Shown here in pieces: positions 1 through 13,445 of a DNA stretch of 64,000 bases. This DNA is from Castanea sativa (taxonomy: Eukaryota; Streptophyta; Magnoliopsida; Fagales; Fagaceae): NCBI RefSeq assembly GCF_040712315.1, contig NC_134023.1, positions 62,454,757 to 62,518,756 on the forward strand. The letters run 5' to 3'. The notes under the pieces were generated by a model. It searched no databases, was not told the DNA's origin, and saw only the letters and a list, made by a program, of their open reading frames with translations. The position numbers and the translations under genes are program-made. Numbering within the stretch: the stretch's first letter is position 1; the number at the start of each line of letters is the position of its first letter.

Positions 1-583
1 GGAGGACATAAAAAAACATTAGTAGTAGTAAAAAATGATATGTCAATTAAATAGGTGACAAAGAGTATGACTTTAGATAGAAAAGAATACATGTGACTAA
101 CCCTGACTGGTCTATTAAGGATCCATAGCTGACCCCCAAAATTTTGGGACAGTTGTTATTGTTGTAACTATGGATAATATGTTGGCCCTTCAAAATATAA
201 GTCTTCATTACTCTTCTAATAAATAAAAATATGTCCATTCTAGCAATCTTAACTCTTTTTCACAATTCAAAATTGACAATTTCCTGATTGCTGTCCTGAA
301 AAAGTGAGTCCCAAGGTTACTGGTTTATTGGCTAACTTGTATAGTCTGTCTAGTGCAGATCGAGCAAATCATAACCATATCTAGCAGAAGTAACAATATC
401 TTTGACTAAATGACAGCAGTTAAATGAAATTCTGTCTCTTATAAACTCAAAAAAAGATATCTGTTCTCATTAATGACATGTAGGATATCATGGGCTATAA
501 AATCTCAACCAGATTGAGAGTAATGACTGGCAGTCAAAAGAGACCGAGGGCAGAGGCTTCAGGGAAAAGTTTAGGAAGAGTGT

Positions 584-640
<57 letters not shown>

Positions 641-750
641 AAACCAAACAAGGGAGGAAAAAGGAAAATTGAATGTGGGGATAACTTCTTAGTATACAAT
701 TATTTAACCTCACAGTACAAGTAACAATTTAAAAAGTAATTTGAACATAC
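1..750. other. Left flank, probably MUS81 intron 5
   Basis: The last MUS81 exon seen ends at 751 with a GTATGT donor on the minus strand, so this stretch should be intron 5. I looked on the minus strand for the next exon (linker and XPF-type nuclease) and found no convincing match. A pure AT dinucleotide run fills 588-636. Nothing else is recognised. Confidence 0.5.
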
Positions 751-3700
751 CCTCTCAAGTGATTCAAGTGGAACATCAATTGATTTTCTCCGCCTACTCA
801 AACCAGTAGATGTGGATGGCACTTCTTTCTCAGGGGGAGTAAAATCAATATCTGGTGTACTATGTGCACCCTGATCGGAATAAACTTCTGCATTAGCCAA
901 GTCCTCTGCTGGATTAACCAAACCAGATCTCATGAGACATTCACGTGCTGCTTCCTGACCTTCTTGCGTTAGCATGTACCTGCAAAATAACAAGGTCACA
1001 CCAGTGTCTACCAAAAACAGCAAGTAAAAAATTTACATCTGCAGAATTCCCAACCAAGATTGTGATTCAGGAGTTAAATGACATTTTTTTGGGTTGACAA
1101 AATAACTGCTTGCATACATAATACTTATATGATTTGAAACAATTTAAGTTATACCATAACTCTCATCTTGAATTAGCACAAGTCAAATTGGTAACAATTA
1201 TCTTCCACCTTAAGATAGAATCATAATCGTTGTGCTAGTAGACAGGGAGCACTGGGGGGAAATTTTCTACTAATGCAGCAACAAGAAAGTTTTAAGAGTC
1301 ACTGGACAAATCCAATAATATAACAAATAATACTTAGAATGCATAAATTCATTGATGAGTGCTACCATTAAATAAGAATATCTCTATGCCCTACTAAATT
1401 GCTTCTAACAAACAATAAAGGAGAATGCTTTTACACAAGACATGTCATTCAGTAAGGAATAAAAAAATCCACATACAATAACTAATGAAAGAAACACATA
1501 TTAAAAAGAGATATGAAATGTGCAAATGATGATCTTACTTTGCAGGGCAACTTGATTTTGCAACTAATCCCTTGGTTATCAATGACTTCATGCAGCTCCA
1601 TCCTGTATACCAATCTCTTGTGGAACTTCCAAATTGTGCAGGTTTCCCTTTTCCCTTTTCTGGCCTAAGAACAAGACCAGTCCCATAAACATCAATTGCA
1701 CCCTCCAAAACCACCTAAACACAACTATTTAACAAAATCAGAAAACAACTATGAACATACCCAATTGGCACCCGAGAAAGCCCACTAGCTTCAGCTGCAT
1801 CAATAAGCTCCTGTTTACGCATAAATTCATTCCCATTTGTAGTACCCCTAACAAAAAAGTACACATTTCAAAAATTCTGTATCAAGGGGAACAAAATAGA
1901 CCCAAAAAAACCAAATTATTATCCAGTTTACCTGTAAAGGGTAATCAACAACGCATATGCCACAGAATTCTTTTGCGGTACATAGCGTTTCATTCCTTTC
2001 TTTTTCTTGCCTAAATGAGAATTGAATAGGAGTATCAATTAACTTTTCCAAGTACATCAATAAAATAAAATAAAATAAAATAAAAATTGTGAAATTCCAA
2101 GCATCAGCCAAAAACTACCTTTTCCTGCCAAGTCTTCCGGTTCAGAACTGCCTGAACCAGTCTCAAAGAACCCTTGCATAAGCTTTAGGATCCATTTTCC
2201 CACACCCCTATAGCACAATTTGAATCATTCCATAAAATTAAAAATTAAAAAATTTAATAAAATAAATGAAACAAGCTGTTGAAATATTATATCATTCTTT
2301 AAGTTCATAATAAAAAATCAAAATGTAATTGGACAAATACTATAGGACTTTCTTAAGTGGAGGTATTTCTTTCTATCTTTTTCCCCAAACATTCCAAGAC
2401 ACAAACTTTCTGCCTTTTCCATTTCTCACATTTTCTCAGCAACCAAAGTCAAAGAATATTCAGAACTAAACAGAAACTTTTGTAGTAAAAATCTAAGCCC
2501 TTCATGTCATTTTCGTTTTAAAGAGGAAAAATAAAACCCTGGACAAATACTCCCAACAAAAATGTAATTCTATTTCAATTTAGCAATGGACACAACTATT
2601 TCCACAACTTATTGATATGGCAAATTGTGAGTGGTAAACAATCAATTTCACATGAACCCACCACTTACATCACTGCATTTTTCCACCACTCACAACCTAC
2701 CACCTAAACAAGTTGTGGACAAAATTGTGTCCCTAGATTTATTCATTCTATTTACTTATGAATCCAATGGCCTAATTGACACTACGATCAATCATATATC
2801 TTCAATTGGGTCTGGGAAATTATAAGCAAAGCTAAAAATAAAAATAAAAACCAGCAAAAGTTAACTTCTTCGCCAGAAAATTTTACTGTTGGAAAAAGAA
2901 ACTTGAGAGCCATTTCAAGCGCAAACTTTCCTAGAAACTTGAGAGCTACATTCTGCTTACAAACAAAAAGAAATTCATTCTATATACTTATGAATCCAAC
3001 ACCCTGATCAACACTATAATTCATAATGTGTCTTCAATTGGTTCTAGGAATTTTTTTTTTTTTTTTTTTTTTTAATTCTGCAGTAGTTAACTTCTTTGCC
3101 AGGAAAAACTCACTATTCAGCAATCAAAAAAAAAAAAAATCCACATTCTTGGGTCCGTTTGGTTACGCATTTTGGAAGCTTAAAAGAGCATTTTTAAAAC
3201 CCAAAACTCTGTTTTGCAACTACAACTCCTCTCATTTTAAACTCAAAACACATTTCAAACACAACCTTATCAAATTAAATCCCCCAATTCTCAATTTATT
3301 CACCTAAAACAATGCCATTTCAAGCTCAGAACTTTCCGGGAAACTCGAGAGCTACATTCAGTGGAAACAAACAGAATTTCATTTGAAGCAAAAGAAACCA
3401 AAATTTCAATCTTAAAGTCTTTTTTCCAGAAAACCCAATACAAATTAAATCCAATATCGTTGAATACAATCACGGCCTTATCAAATTAAATTCCCCAATT
3501 CTCACTTTACTCACAACAGAAAACAAAAAGGAAATGCCATTTCAAGCACAGAACTTTCCTGGAAACTCAAGAGCTACATTCCATGTACATCATCAATCCA
3601 ACATCCTCATCAACACTATAATCCATAATGTGTCTTTAATTAGTCCTCGGAAATTAAAAGCAAAAAAAAAAAAAAAAACCTGCAAAAGTTAACTTCTTTG

Positions 3701-3991
3701 CCAGGAAAAACTAACTATTCAGCAATCAAAAAAAAAAAATATTTTCCACATTCTTGGGTCCGTTTGGGAGCCTAAAAGTGCATTTTTAAAACCCAAAACT
3801 CTGTTTTACAACCACAACTCCAAACATAGCTTTCCAACAACTTATACAAAACCGAATTTCATTATCAAAATTTTCCTACAAAACCCAACACAAATTCCCA
3901 TGAATGTGTACACACATCAACAAAAATTCTTAATTTACCCCAAAAAAAAACCCCATAAGCCCCATAAATTCTCAATTGATTGGAAGCAAAC

Positions 3992-4030
<39 letters not shown>

Positions 4031-4230
4031 TACCTGACTTGAGACAAGTCTTTGAGGGTTTGGATATGGGTTTTGGAGTTGCAGATATTGGAGTAAGCTT
4101 TGGAGAGTGTAGCGTCGACGTTCTCCGTGATCCCTTTTGGTTTTTCTGCAAGTTCTTGCCTTTTGCTCAATAGGTACGCCGCCAGCTCCGAGTTCTCTAA
4201 GCACAACACGCGTCTATCTTGATTCTCCAT
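751..4230 (-). CDS. MUS81: MUS81 crossover junction endonuclease, 5' half (partial)
   Basis: Catalytic subunit of the MUS81-EME1 nuclease, which cuts branched DNA (3' flaps, forks, nicked Holliday junctions) in the nucleus. Six exons are seen, with GT/AG borders and matching phases: 4230-4034, 2207-2119, 2010-1932, 1847-1761, 1664-1539 and 979-751. The protein starts MENQDRRVLCLENSELAAYL, followed by helix-hairpin-helix residues LKDLSQVR-GVGKWILKLMQGFF. A basic linker leads to RYVPQKNSVAYALLITLYR and the winged-helix region (FMRKQELIDAAEASGLS, DWYTGWSCMKSLITKGLV, YMLTQEGQEAARECLMRSGL). The order and wording follow plant MUS81 closely. The XPF/ERCC4 nuclease domain (ERKxxxD motif) is not in the window and must lie left of base 1. 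Intron 1 is long (about 1.8 kb) and made of repeats. The start is the only ATG in frame before the family-typical N-terminus. Identity is secure; completeness of the full gene cannot be judged. Confidence 0.93.
2755..3900. repeat. Internal tandem duplications in MUS81 intron 1
   Basis: The phrase around TGAATCCAACA...CACTATAAT...CATAATGTGTCTTCAATT recurs near 2755, 2990 and 3590. The two right-hand units each continue with GTTAACTTCTTTGCCAGG, a poly(A) run, a copy of CTTGGGTCCGTTTGG and a matching block ending in AACTCTGTTTT. The intron therefore grew by local duplication. The same phrases occur in both MUS81 pseudogene copies (near 12905 and 28545), which shows those copies include intron 1. 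Confidence 0.7.
3997..4028. repeat. (AG)16 microsatellite beside the MUS81 exon 1 donor
   Basis: A pure AG run on the plus strand. On the coding strand, intron 1 begins GTACGC and goes straight into CT repeats, five bases after the splice junction at 4034. Confidence 0.95.
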
Positions 4231-5631
4231 TTTTGAATTTCTTTTGATCGATTGATTGATTGAATTTGTGTGTGAGAGAGAATTTGGGGAAATTTTGGTT
4301 TTTTAGGGTTTTGGTTTTGAAGAAGAAGAAGAAGAAGAGTGGAATTATGGCGCCATGTTTTTCTTTTTGATTTTGGGAGAGTCAGTTATGAGTCAAAATG
4401 ACGATTTTGACCTTCTTCCCTTTCCTTTGTTACATGATGTGGCAGGAGCTGGTTGGGTGGTCAATTATTTTTTTTTTTGGTAGAATACTATTTTAATTCC
4501 GAGAAAATCTTGTAGCACAACTTTTTCTTACAAGTTTTTTGCCACAATTGGGACCGTAAGAAATAAAGTGATGAATAAAAAATTATGGCTCTATACTAAG
4601 AGTCCGTTTGGATAGAACTTATTGCTGAAAATTGAAAACACTGTACAAAAATAATTTTTTAATGTGTAAAAATTATTGTTCATTCCAAAAAGTATTGTTC
4701 ATTGGCCTAAAATCACTGTTCATGGCCAATGAACAGTGACATATGCGCGTGGAAAAAAAAAAAAAAAAACAAGCTGGACGTAGACGTGCTGTGCTATCCA
4801 AACGAAAACGACTTATAATCTCTCATATCAAAATTATAATACAAAATAGTGAAATAATTTGAGGTCCTAAAATGCTAGAATTGCTCACCTAAACCTTACC
4901 AAATGTTTTTTTGTTTTTTTTGGTTCTTAAACTTTAAAAATTTCTTCTTCTTTTTTTCATACTTACACTTTGTAAAGAGTTTTTATAATAATTTAGACTT
5001 AAGACAAAAATAGGGATGAAAAAATAACTTTTTTTTCAAAGTTTAGGGACAAAAAATAAATTTTCAGTAAAGTTAAGAAAGTAAAACATTTGTACTTGTT
5101 TACAAACAATGAACAAAAAACTAGCATTTTAAAATTAAGGGGTAAAAACAAACATTTTGTAAGGTATAGTGACCAAAATAGTATTTTAACCTTTGTTTTT
5201 TGTCCTGTTTTCAGTGCAATTTTCATGTGTAAATCTTAAAAAATGTATGTGCAAGGAGGTGTTTGTAACAAGTATTTCCCCAACAACAACAAATAGATAA
5301 ATGATGTTCCCTGTTATCTTATCGAGCCAATTGTCATTAGATCAAAAAATTCATGTGGATTCCAACCAGTATCTTTTGAGTTTTGATGCTTGGAATTCCA
5401 ACCTGTGATTTTCAGATAGAGAACATAGCTTTCTTGGGGTGCAGACATTTTTGTTTATAGTCATGTTGGTCTTAAACGTGGACATGCCTAAATATTGCTC
5501 CAATACATCTGATCTTTGTTGGACATGCCTCACTAATCATTAGTGTCTAAAATGTCAATTAAAACTTTCTTCTGTTGGACATCATAAATGTGCCAAGAGA
5601 TGTTTAAATGGTTTTTGTTTAGCCAATTGGT
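4231..5631. other. MUS81 upstream region, start of duplication unit 1
   Basis: Contains the short MUS81 5' leader and promoter, with a GAA run and GGCGCCATG near 4350, followed by repeat-derived sequence with one MITE. No gene is seen. From about 4300 the stretch matches 23405-24790 almost without gaps, which marks the left end of the duplicated unit. No clear TATA box was found. Confidence 0.7.
4600..4813. mobile_element. Tourist-like MITE (PIF/Harbinger type)
   Basis: Begins GAGTCCGTTTGGATAGAA directly after TAA and ends near CTATCCAAACG. The interior has the family signatures GAAAACACTGTA and AACAGTGA. The right terminus is degraded. The sister insertion at 23751-24027 sits at the same place in unit 2, so this one predates the duplication. 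Confidence 0.75.
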
Positions 5632-6417
5632 GACCAAGAAAGCCCACTAGCTTCAGCTGCGTCAATAAGCTCCTGTTTACACATGAATTCATTCCCACAC
5701 TACAACAAAGTGTAGTTATTTCAACCCTTTTTTATCGAGGGTTTACTAAAATCTGTCGATACATCCTATAAATAAAAATGCGAAGGGCTTTATTACTAAA
5801 CTTTATTTCAAATGTTATTTGGTCCCTCAAAATAAGTTAAAGCACCTATGAAATAAATGTGAAAAAAAAAAAAAAAAAAAAAAAAACTGCCAGTTTTTTC
5901 AGCCACCAATAATTGGTAAAATATTACAAATTTTTCAGCCCTTGAAAAAAGCCCACAACAAAATTTTCATCCCTTGCAAAAAGCCCACAACGAAATTTAA
6001 AACTATAGCCCAACGTAACTAACAAACACACAGAGCTCTTATCACTCTCAGGGCATAGAAATCTCACAGAGCATGGAAATCTCATAGCTCGTCGATCATG
6101 GAGATCTCATAGAGCTCGACGATCATCGATTTGGTACGTAATCGCATAGCTCCGATTAGGTACGAGATCATCTCGGTTTTGTGACTCTTCATCTCTCTAC
6201 CGATTTAGACGATCACCGTTTCTCAGCTCCGATTAGGTACGAATCACAAACCCTAATTTCGTCTTTGATTTTTTTGTTTTTTTGGTTTACCCACACTTTT
6301 TCATCGATTTCCCCATGGTTTACCCAACCCTCCTCATATTTCATAACTTGTTTTTTATCGTTTTTGTAAGATTTTCTATTCGGAACCGATTGCGATGTTA
6401 TTTTTCAGTATGTCTAT

Positions 6418-6590
6418 GATTGCTTTCAGAGATTCAGGTTTTCTTTGTTACGAATCTGAGATTTGCTTTCTTTGTTACGAATCAGAGATTCAGGTTTTCT
6501 TTGTTACGAATCGGATATGATTTATACGTCCATGATTGCTTTCAGAGATTCAGGTTTTCTTTGTTACAAATCGGATATGATTTTGTTGAT
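6418..6590. repeat. Short tandem repeats inside the CACTA element
   Basis: The word AGATTCAGGTTTTCTTTGTT recurs three times, followed by ACGAATC or ACAAATC, with a larger repeat that includes ATGATTGCTTTCAG and CGGATATGATT. Function unknown. Confidence 0.75.
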
Positions 6591-9500
6591 GCTACCTTGT
6601 AGAAAAGAGCTTTAAGCTTTCAGAGTTACATGGATTTATGTTTATACTTGCAAATTAGGGTTTTGATTTTTTCAATACCTGGCGATTTTCTAGGTTTTCT
6701 TTCAATAAATTGCAAAGGGATTTCAGACTTATATGGATTTATCTTGTATATGTTCGCAATCAGTGATTGCTCTGTTTTTCTTTGCTTTGGTTTTATAGGG
6801 CTTACCTTGGTTTCATTCAAGAAGTTGGTCATCATTTTTTTGAGAATTTTCAGAGGGAGACGGTATTGATTTATTTGCTTTATTGTGTATGACTCTTGTG
6901 GAAGGGAGTTTTCCTTTCAGAACCATATGGATTTATCTCCTATTCTGAGTTCAAGTTAAAAATTTCAACTGCAAGAAAATTTCTGAGTCTGTGGCAGGGG
7001 TTTGATTTGGCGATAAGCTTCTTTTTTTGTTATTATGGTATAATATTATTGATATGTATATTAACCTTTGATGATGCTTAATTAGTTTTTAAATTTTGAT
7101 CATTTTGTGTATTTGGATGGATTGCAAAATGGTAACTTGATTGTTACTCCGTATGCGTTGTCAAAATGGGAATTGATGCTACGTTTTGTTCTAGAATTTG
7201 AATCTTTAAAAAGTTATGACAAATGACAATTCATTGATAGTAGCATATCCGGGGTTTTACGGAGCTGGAGTGCATTGACAAAACTGTTGTGGAAAATTTC
7301 ACTAAATTAATTTAAATTTTGTCAAAAGGAAAAAAAAAATCCAAGAAAGGTATAATAAAATATGGCACTGTTGTAGCAACTTAAAAAGAAAATATTATGA
7401 AATTTATTTGGATATATGAATTTTGATGATTGGATCTCGCAAATTGTCACTTGAAATTATAATTTAAATAAAATCTTGATAACCATTAGTTTTTAATTTC
7501 ATGCAAGCTTTGAGGTTGATAAAATATATGAAAACCTTATGTGAAGTTCAAGAGAGAAATGCAGAGACATTCATTGGCCATTTTCCAATTATTTTACTAA
7601 GACTTTGTAGGACACTACTCATGCACTTCATAAGACTTTGTATGAAATATGTGGTGATAAGAATGATATTTTATTACAGTATTCTATACATGTTTTATGT
7701 TGAATGAATATATGATTCTTTATTTTCATTGGAAATGTGCAGTATCATGTACTTTATTTATACTGCAAATGTGTTTTATTATTTTCTCTACTATTTTGAG
7801 TCATAGCAAAAGAAGTTAATTTTGATAACGGTAAGACTACTTTATTTTATTCATTTATGATAAAAACAAGCTCCAGAATCCAGATCTCTATTGCAACTTG
7901 TTTATTTGCCGTATACATGTATCATATATGAGATATAAGGTGTAACTATGAAAATATTTTCATTTTCAATGGGCCTATGGTAGTGGTAGTAATCTTTTGT
8001 GCATGTATGTATTTTCATGAAGCTACTGTATAGATTACTCTATCTCTTATATTTTAATTTTCATTTTGGCATAAGCATACTGTATCCTAAGTTTGACAGT
8101 CGTGTTTAATATTTGAATTTTACATGAACTCATACTTATTTTGTTATCAATATTGATTAAAATTTTTAAGATTAATTTTATTTTTAATTTCCCCCCCCCT
8201 AAATTGAAGTCTAGGATTCTGGCACCGTGTAATAATAGTAACTTTACTTCACCAACTGCTACAGCAGTTAGAATTGTTTGGTTAAAAAGCACTGATTTAT
8301 GTCTATAATGGGCTATAATAACAGCGGACGAAGGTGTTAGATTTTGGGTTTTGAAGCATAAATAAAATTGTCGTTGTCTAGTTTCCTTTTGGTGTTCATT
8401 TGGCTCCATGTGGTGTTGATCCCTGCTAAAAGTATAAACCAAACAGTGATGATATAGTATTTTTAATTTCTTATCCTTTTGGCAGTTGACTAGATTCTAT
8501 TATTTCTTCTTTTGCAGCTTGCTTGGACCTGCTACAACTTCTATCAGTCAACACCAACAAAATTGGCCGGGAAGAATCATTTCTTTCATTTTGGGTAGGT
8601 GAGTTTCTTGACAACCTGATAACAGAATTACACATGCCATTCCCTACTAAATACAATAGGTTCTGAAAGATCCATACCAAAAATGAAAAAGTCCAGGCTC
8701 TTATTTGGCATGAATTCATACACTAGCTTTGATCAAATTAGTAGTATTTAGCAGTTTGCAATGAATTTTTCTTTTGTAGCAAATATGCCTGTGTTTCTGA
8801 TATTCATTGTGGTTGTGATGCATAAGCCTTTTTGGGTAAAAGTTTCTTTAGTATCACTAATTTTTGTATCACCAAGCTCGTTTGTGTTATTTGAAATCTC
8901 TGTTCATCATACCAGGTAACTTTAATCATGTTTGTGTGGCTGATGATGCTGACATAAAAATTTAATGTGGCCTGGTGGTTTAAAGAGGGTTTCATTTAGT
9001 CTTGATTCTATCTGCTTGCACATCTAGTTTGATGTTTGAATCCTTTTCATGAAAGGATTCAAAATGGCAAATCTGATTATATGACTTGTCAAAATGGCAA
9101 AACTTGTTCATTTACTATGTTAGTATTGGTGGGCAGCAGTAGCTATTTTGCATCATGGGGAGGTTTATGTTCAAAATTCGAAGACATGGTTGTATATGGT
9201 GTTATCTTTTTTAATTACAATTAAATTTAATTCAATTATGTGTTGAATTTAATGAATTTAATTGTGAAACCCAATGTACTAACCTAACTTTTATTCTTAC
9301 CATGTCCATCTGTTTGCTTTAATTTAATCAATCTTTTTATCTGCTTTGAAGTTGGAAACATAGAAAACAGAGCACTCTTTTGCATTGACTCTGGCAGTTT
9401 GCAATGGATCTCTTTGTAAATGTGGAGAATGGTGAATTCAACTGAACTCTACGGATCTATAAATGTAGTGTGATATTTCTTATTTAAGTTTCTAATGGCT

Positions 9501-11948
9501 TTTTAGCTGTTAATGCTGCAATGACTGTCCATTTTTTGGGATTAATGTGTATATGCACATTGACATGCATTGCATTTGCATGTTCACTTTCATATATGAG
9601 TTTTTCTTGCTGATCGATTTGCACAGTATTGGAGTAGTTTTACGCTATGGTCATCTTTTTCACATTCATATGGTTTTCTTCAAGGGCATTCTTGTTTTGA
9701 AAGAAACTTTCATTTTGGATTTTAATGTGTTTTTTTTTTTTTTCCTGAATGTGTATGCAGGTTTCATCTTGTACATTGTGAAATTGCATTTGGATCTTAA
9801 AAATCTGTTGGTAAGTTTTTTTTTTTTTTTTTTTTTTTTTTGATGTTTGTGATTGTGAAAGCAAATTTTTTGGTTTCATAAGAGTAAATAAGTGTTTTGT
9901 GGAATTTTGTTTCAGAGTGAAGAGGTCTGTGATGCAACTTTTCGACGAATTAACTATTGCCTTTGAATAAGTAAAATTACATTTGAAAGCTCTAATTACT
10001 GAGGTTGATTTTGGGATTAGAAATTTTTCATTTGGAGAAAAAAAAACACATATGAGCTAAAGAATTTTGATAATTTATATATATATTACAAATGACTACA
10101 TATGAGCAAGATCTTGAGTAAGGATAAAGCAAGTCACTTCTTGAAAAGTTTCTGCTCAGCTTGTTGGAACTTTGGGTTTCCACAAAGACTTCCAAGGAAA
10201 AGATAACTGAGTTGTAGAATGCACACCTTATAATAGGAGTTAACTTCAAAGATCCCCCATGAGGGAGGCTTCCAATATAGCTACTCCACTCCACCTGGAT
10301 TCAATGAAGTTGAATAAGTCAGGTCCATAAAGGAGGGAACCGACTCTAATTCCCAATCTTGCACTGATCTATTAAAACTGAGATTTTGTTAAGATTATTG
10401 ATGAGAATTAGCTATAACTTGTTCTACATTGTCCAAAGGTTTTTTTAAAACTCTGGTTATCTATGTTTATTGCTTCCTCTATTGGATGATAGGATAAGTG
10501 CTAATCTGATGGAATTGTTGAATACAGTGGTGAGTACCTTTTTCCCCCAATCAGGTTCAACTTCACCGATCATGTCCCTTCACTTGTCTTAACCAGTGTT
10601 GATAAATTTTCTTCATCATCCACAGTCCACATGAATGAGTTATGTCTTGAAGTTGTAACTTATTTGGTGACGCTGCTTTGAAATTATTTCTTTGGACTTT
10701 GAAAGGAACTCTACAAATTAAGAAAAAAAAGAAAGATAAATGATTTATTGGAATTGTGCCAGATATATTTGTTTCTGCATTACTCTATTAATGATTGAGA
10801 AATAATGATCATCTATCATATGCTTAATGACTTAATCACATAATTTTTAAAGTTTTTTGTAAAAATCTGACTTCTTTCTTTTTCTTTTTTTGAATTCCCG
10901 TATTCATATTGTAGCTGGTTAGAGAGTAGAAGATTTTTTTAAGTTGCTAATAAAGTATCTTCTTTTGATTTATTTTTTTTTTCCCCTTTTGCAGCATGGT
11001 CATTTTCAAGGCCATACTTATGATATTGTATCTGCCTTTCAGGTATGCACACTAATTTACTGTTATTTATTTTCTTTTTTCTGCCTTTTGTGAAACCTTT
11101 AGCACCTATAAAAGAACCAACGGAGAGTTTTGACATTGCCACTTTAGTCCAATAGATATATGGAATGCTTTATTCTTTTGTCATTCTGGTATGCTGATGA
11201 TGAAGCTTGGGACTACAACTCTTGTTGAACAAGATTTTCACTTTTCACATAAACAAATAGACCAAAACACATACAAATGCTCTTCTTTTCCTTTTATGAG
11301 CATCTGAATATGAATGCAATACTTTCTGTATATGAAAGATTCATGCTCTACTATTAACTTAGATATCATCTCACCCAGTGGCTGGCTGCCATGGTTCCCT
11401 AATCAAATCATCATTATATTCAAATTCATATTCATAGATGTGATTTCTTTGCAAATTTAGAAAACAATAACAGAGAGAGAGAACCTCGTGAGGAGGAAGT
11501 TGGGGAGCGGCAGAGATGAAAGATTGAGAATGGGAGAAGATGAGACGATGAAGGAGTTGGTGAATGGAGGAGGAGGAGTTTTATTTATGGAATCTTCTTT
11601 TGTATTGTCAATATAGCTGTTGTAAGTTCTGTTTGTATGATCTTCTTTGGTAGTGTCAATCTTCTTTGATAGTCTCAGGATATTGTATATATATAGTCCT
11701 TTAATTTCTTGTTTTAAGCTTTCTTAATCAATTGCCAGGTTTATGGTTGGCATCAATTTGCCACCACTTGCTACCATGTCTAACTTCATGAATGTATATA
11801 TATAGTGCATGATAGTATGGTACATTCCTGTACAGTGACATCTGACATTGAATAATATGGTAGTTTCAACATGAATGTATATATATATATATATATATAT
11901 AGTGCATGATTGTGGTTTTTTTAAAAAAATAAAATAAAATCTTATTTT

Positions 11949-12048
11949 GAGGGTCAAGAGACCCCTTAAATAACCTTATTTATCAAGGGTTGTAAATATA
12001 AATCTTTTAAACCTTGGTAAAAGGTTATTTAAGGGTCTCTTGACCCTC
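11949..12048. repeat. Subterminal inverted repeat of the CACTA element
   Basis: Left arm GAGGGTCAAGAGACCCCTTA... and right arm ...AAGGGTCTCTTGACCCTC pair over about 40 bases with few mismatches. It lies 180 bp from the right terminus. In CACTA elements such subterminal motifs are transposase-binding sites; that role here is inference. Confidence 0.85.
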
Positions 12049-13276
12049 AAAATAATATTAGAGCACTTATTTTGAGGGGCACGAAGGCTCTCAAAATTTC
12101 TTTTTCGACGGTATATGTTTCAAAGGTTATCAATGGTCGGTTGGACTCTTAAAATAACTTCTTTCGAGGTTTTTTAATACTTTTTTTAGGGGTTTTGACC
12201 CTTGAAAAAAGTCTGATTTGTTGTAGTGCCATTTGTAGTCCCCCTAACCAAAAAAGTATATATTTCAAAAATTCTGCATCTAGGGGAACAAAATAGACCA
12301 CCCAAGAAACCAAAATATTATCCAGTTTACCTGTAAAGGGAAATCAACAACACATTTGCCACAAAATTCTTTTCTGCTACATAGCGTTTCATTCCTTCCC
12401 TTGTCTTGCCTAAATGAGAATTGAATTGGAGTATCAATGAACTTTTCCATGTACACCAATAAACAAAAATTGTGAAATTCCAAGCATCACTATGGCACAG
12501 TGTAAGTCATTCCATAAGTTTTAGGATCCATTTTCCCACACCCCCATGGCACAATGCAAGTCATTCCATAGAAAAATATATATTATACACATAAAATAAC
12601 AGAAAGAAAATGAAACAAGCTTTTGAAACATTTAATCATTCTTAAAGTTCATAATTTTTATAATTAAAAAAAAAACGAAATTTTAAGTGGGCGAATTTCT
12701 TTCTATCTTTACCTTTTTTATTTGGCAAATTTTGTCAGAAACCAAAGTCAAAGGAAACTCAGAACTGTTACTACTCAATATTGACTCAAAATAGAAACTT
12801 TTACAATGAGAACTCAAGCCCTTCAGGTCATAAAACTGAAGCCCTTTATGTCATTTTGTTTTAAAGAGGATTCCTAGAAAAAAAATGTAAATCTATTTTC
12901 TTATGAATCCAACATCCTGACCTACACCATAATCCATAACATGTCCTCAAATGGTTCAGGGAATTAAAAGCCAAAAAAAAAAAAAAAACTGCAAAATTTA
13001 ACTTCTTTGCCAAGAAAAACTTACTAATTACTATAGGAACAAATAACCCAACTATACTGGTATTAATTTTTAAATTTTACCAATACAAAAAAACCACAAC
13101 CACAACCCCCCAAAAAAAAAAAAAATTGAATTTACATCGATGGATATTCAGCAATCAAAAACAAATATTTCCCACATTCATAATTTGCAAAAAGAAAAAA
13201 GAAACCGAATTTGAAGCAAATTTTTCCTAGAAAACCTAGTTTAGAATTCCCACTGACGTTAAAGAGTAGTAGTTCT

Positions 13277-13445
13277 AGGACCACAAATTATTCCACAACT
13301 TTTTTATCACAATTCTGATCATGTGGCAGATTATAAGTGGATAAACATTACTTGCACATAAACTCTTCATTTTTTTTCACTAATCACAACCTGCCACATC
13401 ACAATTGTGACAAGAAGTTGTGAATAATTTTATTGTCTACACTTT
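13277..13445. repeat. Fold-back MITE-like repeat
   Basis: Starts near CCACAAATTATTCCACAACTT and ends near AAGTTGTGAATAATTTTATTG, which are inverted matches. Related copies occur near 2585-2720, 4508-4600, 23620-23750 and 28930-29095. No clear target duplication was defined, so the class is open. Confidence 0.5.

Larger units (their letters stand above)
5698..12228. mobile_element. CACTA (En/Spm-type) DNA transposon, 6.5 kb
   Basis: The ends are perfect 12-base inverted repeats, CACTACAACAAA and TTTGTTGTAGTG, flanked by the 3-bp duplication CCA (5695-5697 and 12229-12231). The target is an exon 3 fragment of a MUS81 pseudogene. The uninterrupted version is seen at about 24860-24880, giving a clean empty site. 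Subterminal DNA carries repeated AAGGGTC/GACCCTT words and a 100-bp inverted repeat (11949-12048), as is usual for CACTA elements. I find no transposase (TNP2/TNPD-like) reading frame, so this is probably a non-autonomous element filled with low-complexity and unknown sequence. The interior has intron-like T-rich tracts and short tandem repeats near 6420-6590 but no gene I recognise. Confidence 0.92.

Noticed and set aside
1..700. Possible further MUS81 exons on the minus strand
   Set aside because: An open stretch near 490-590 does not resemble the MUS81 linker or nuclease and lacks proper splice borders.
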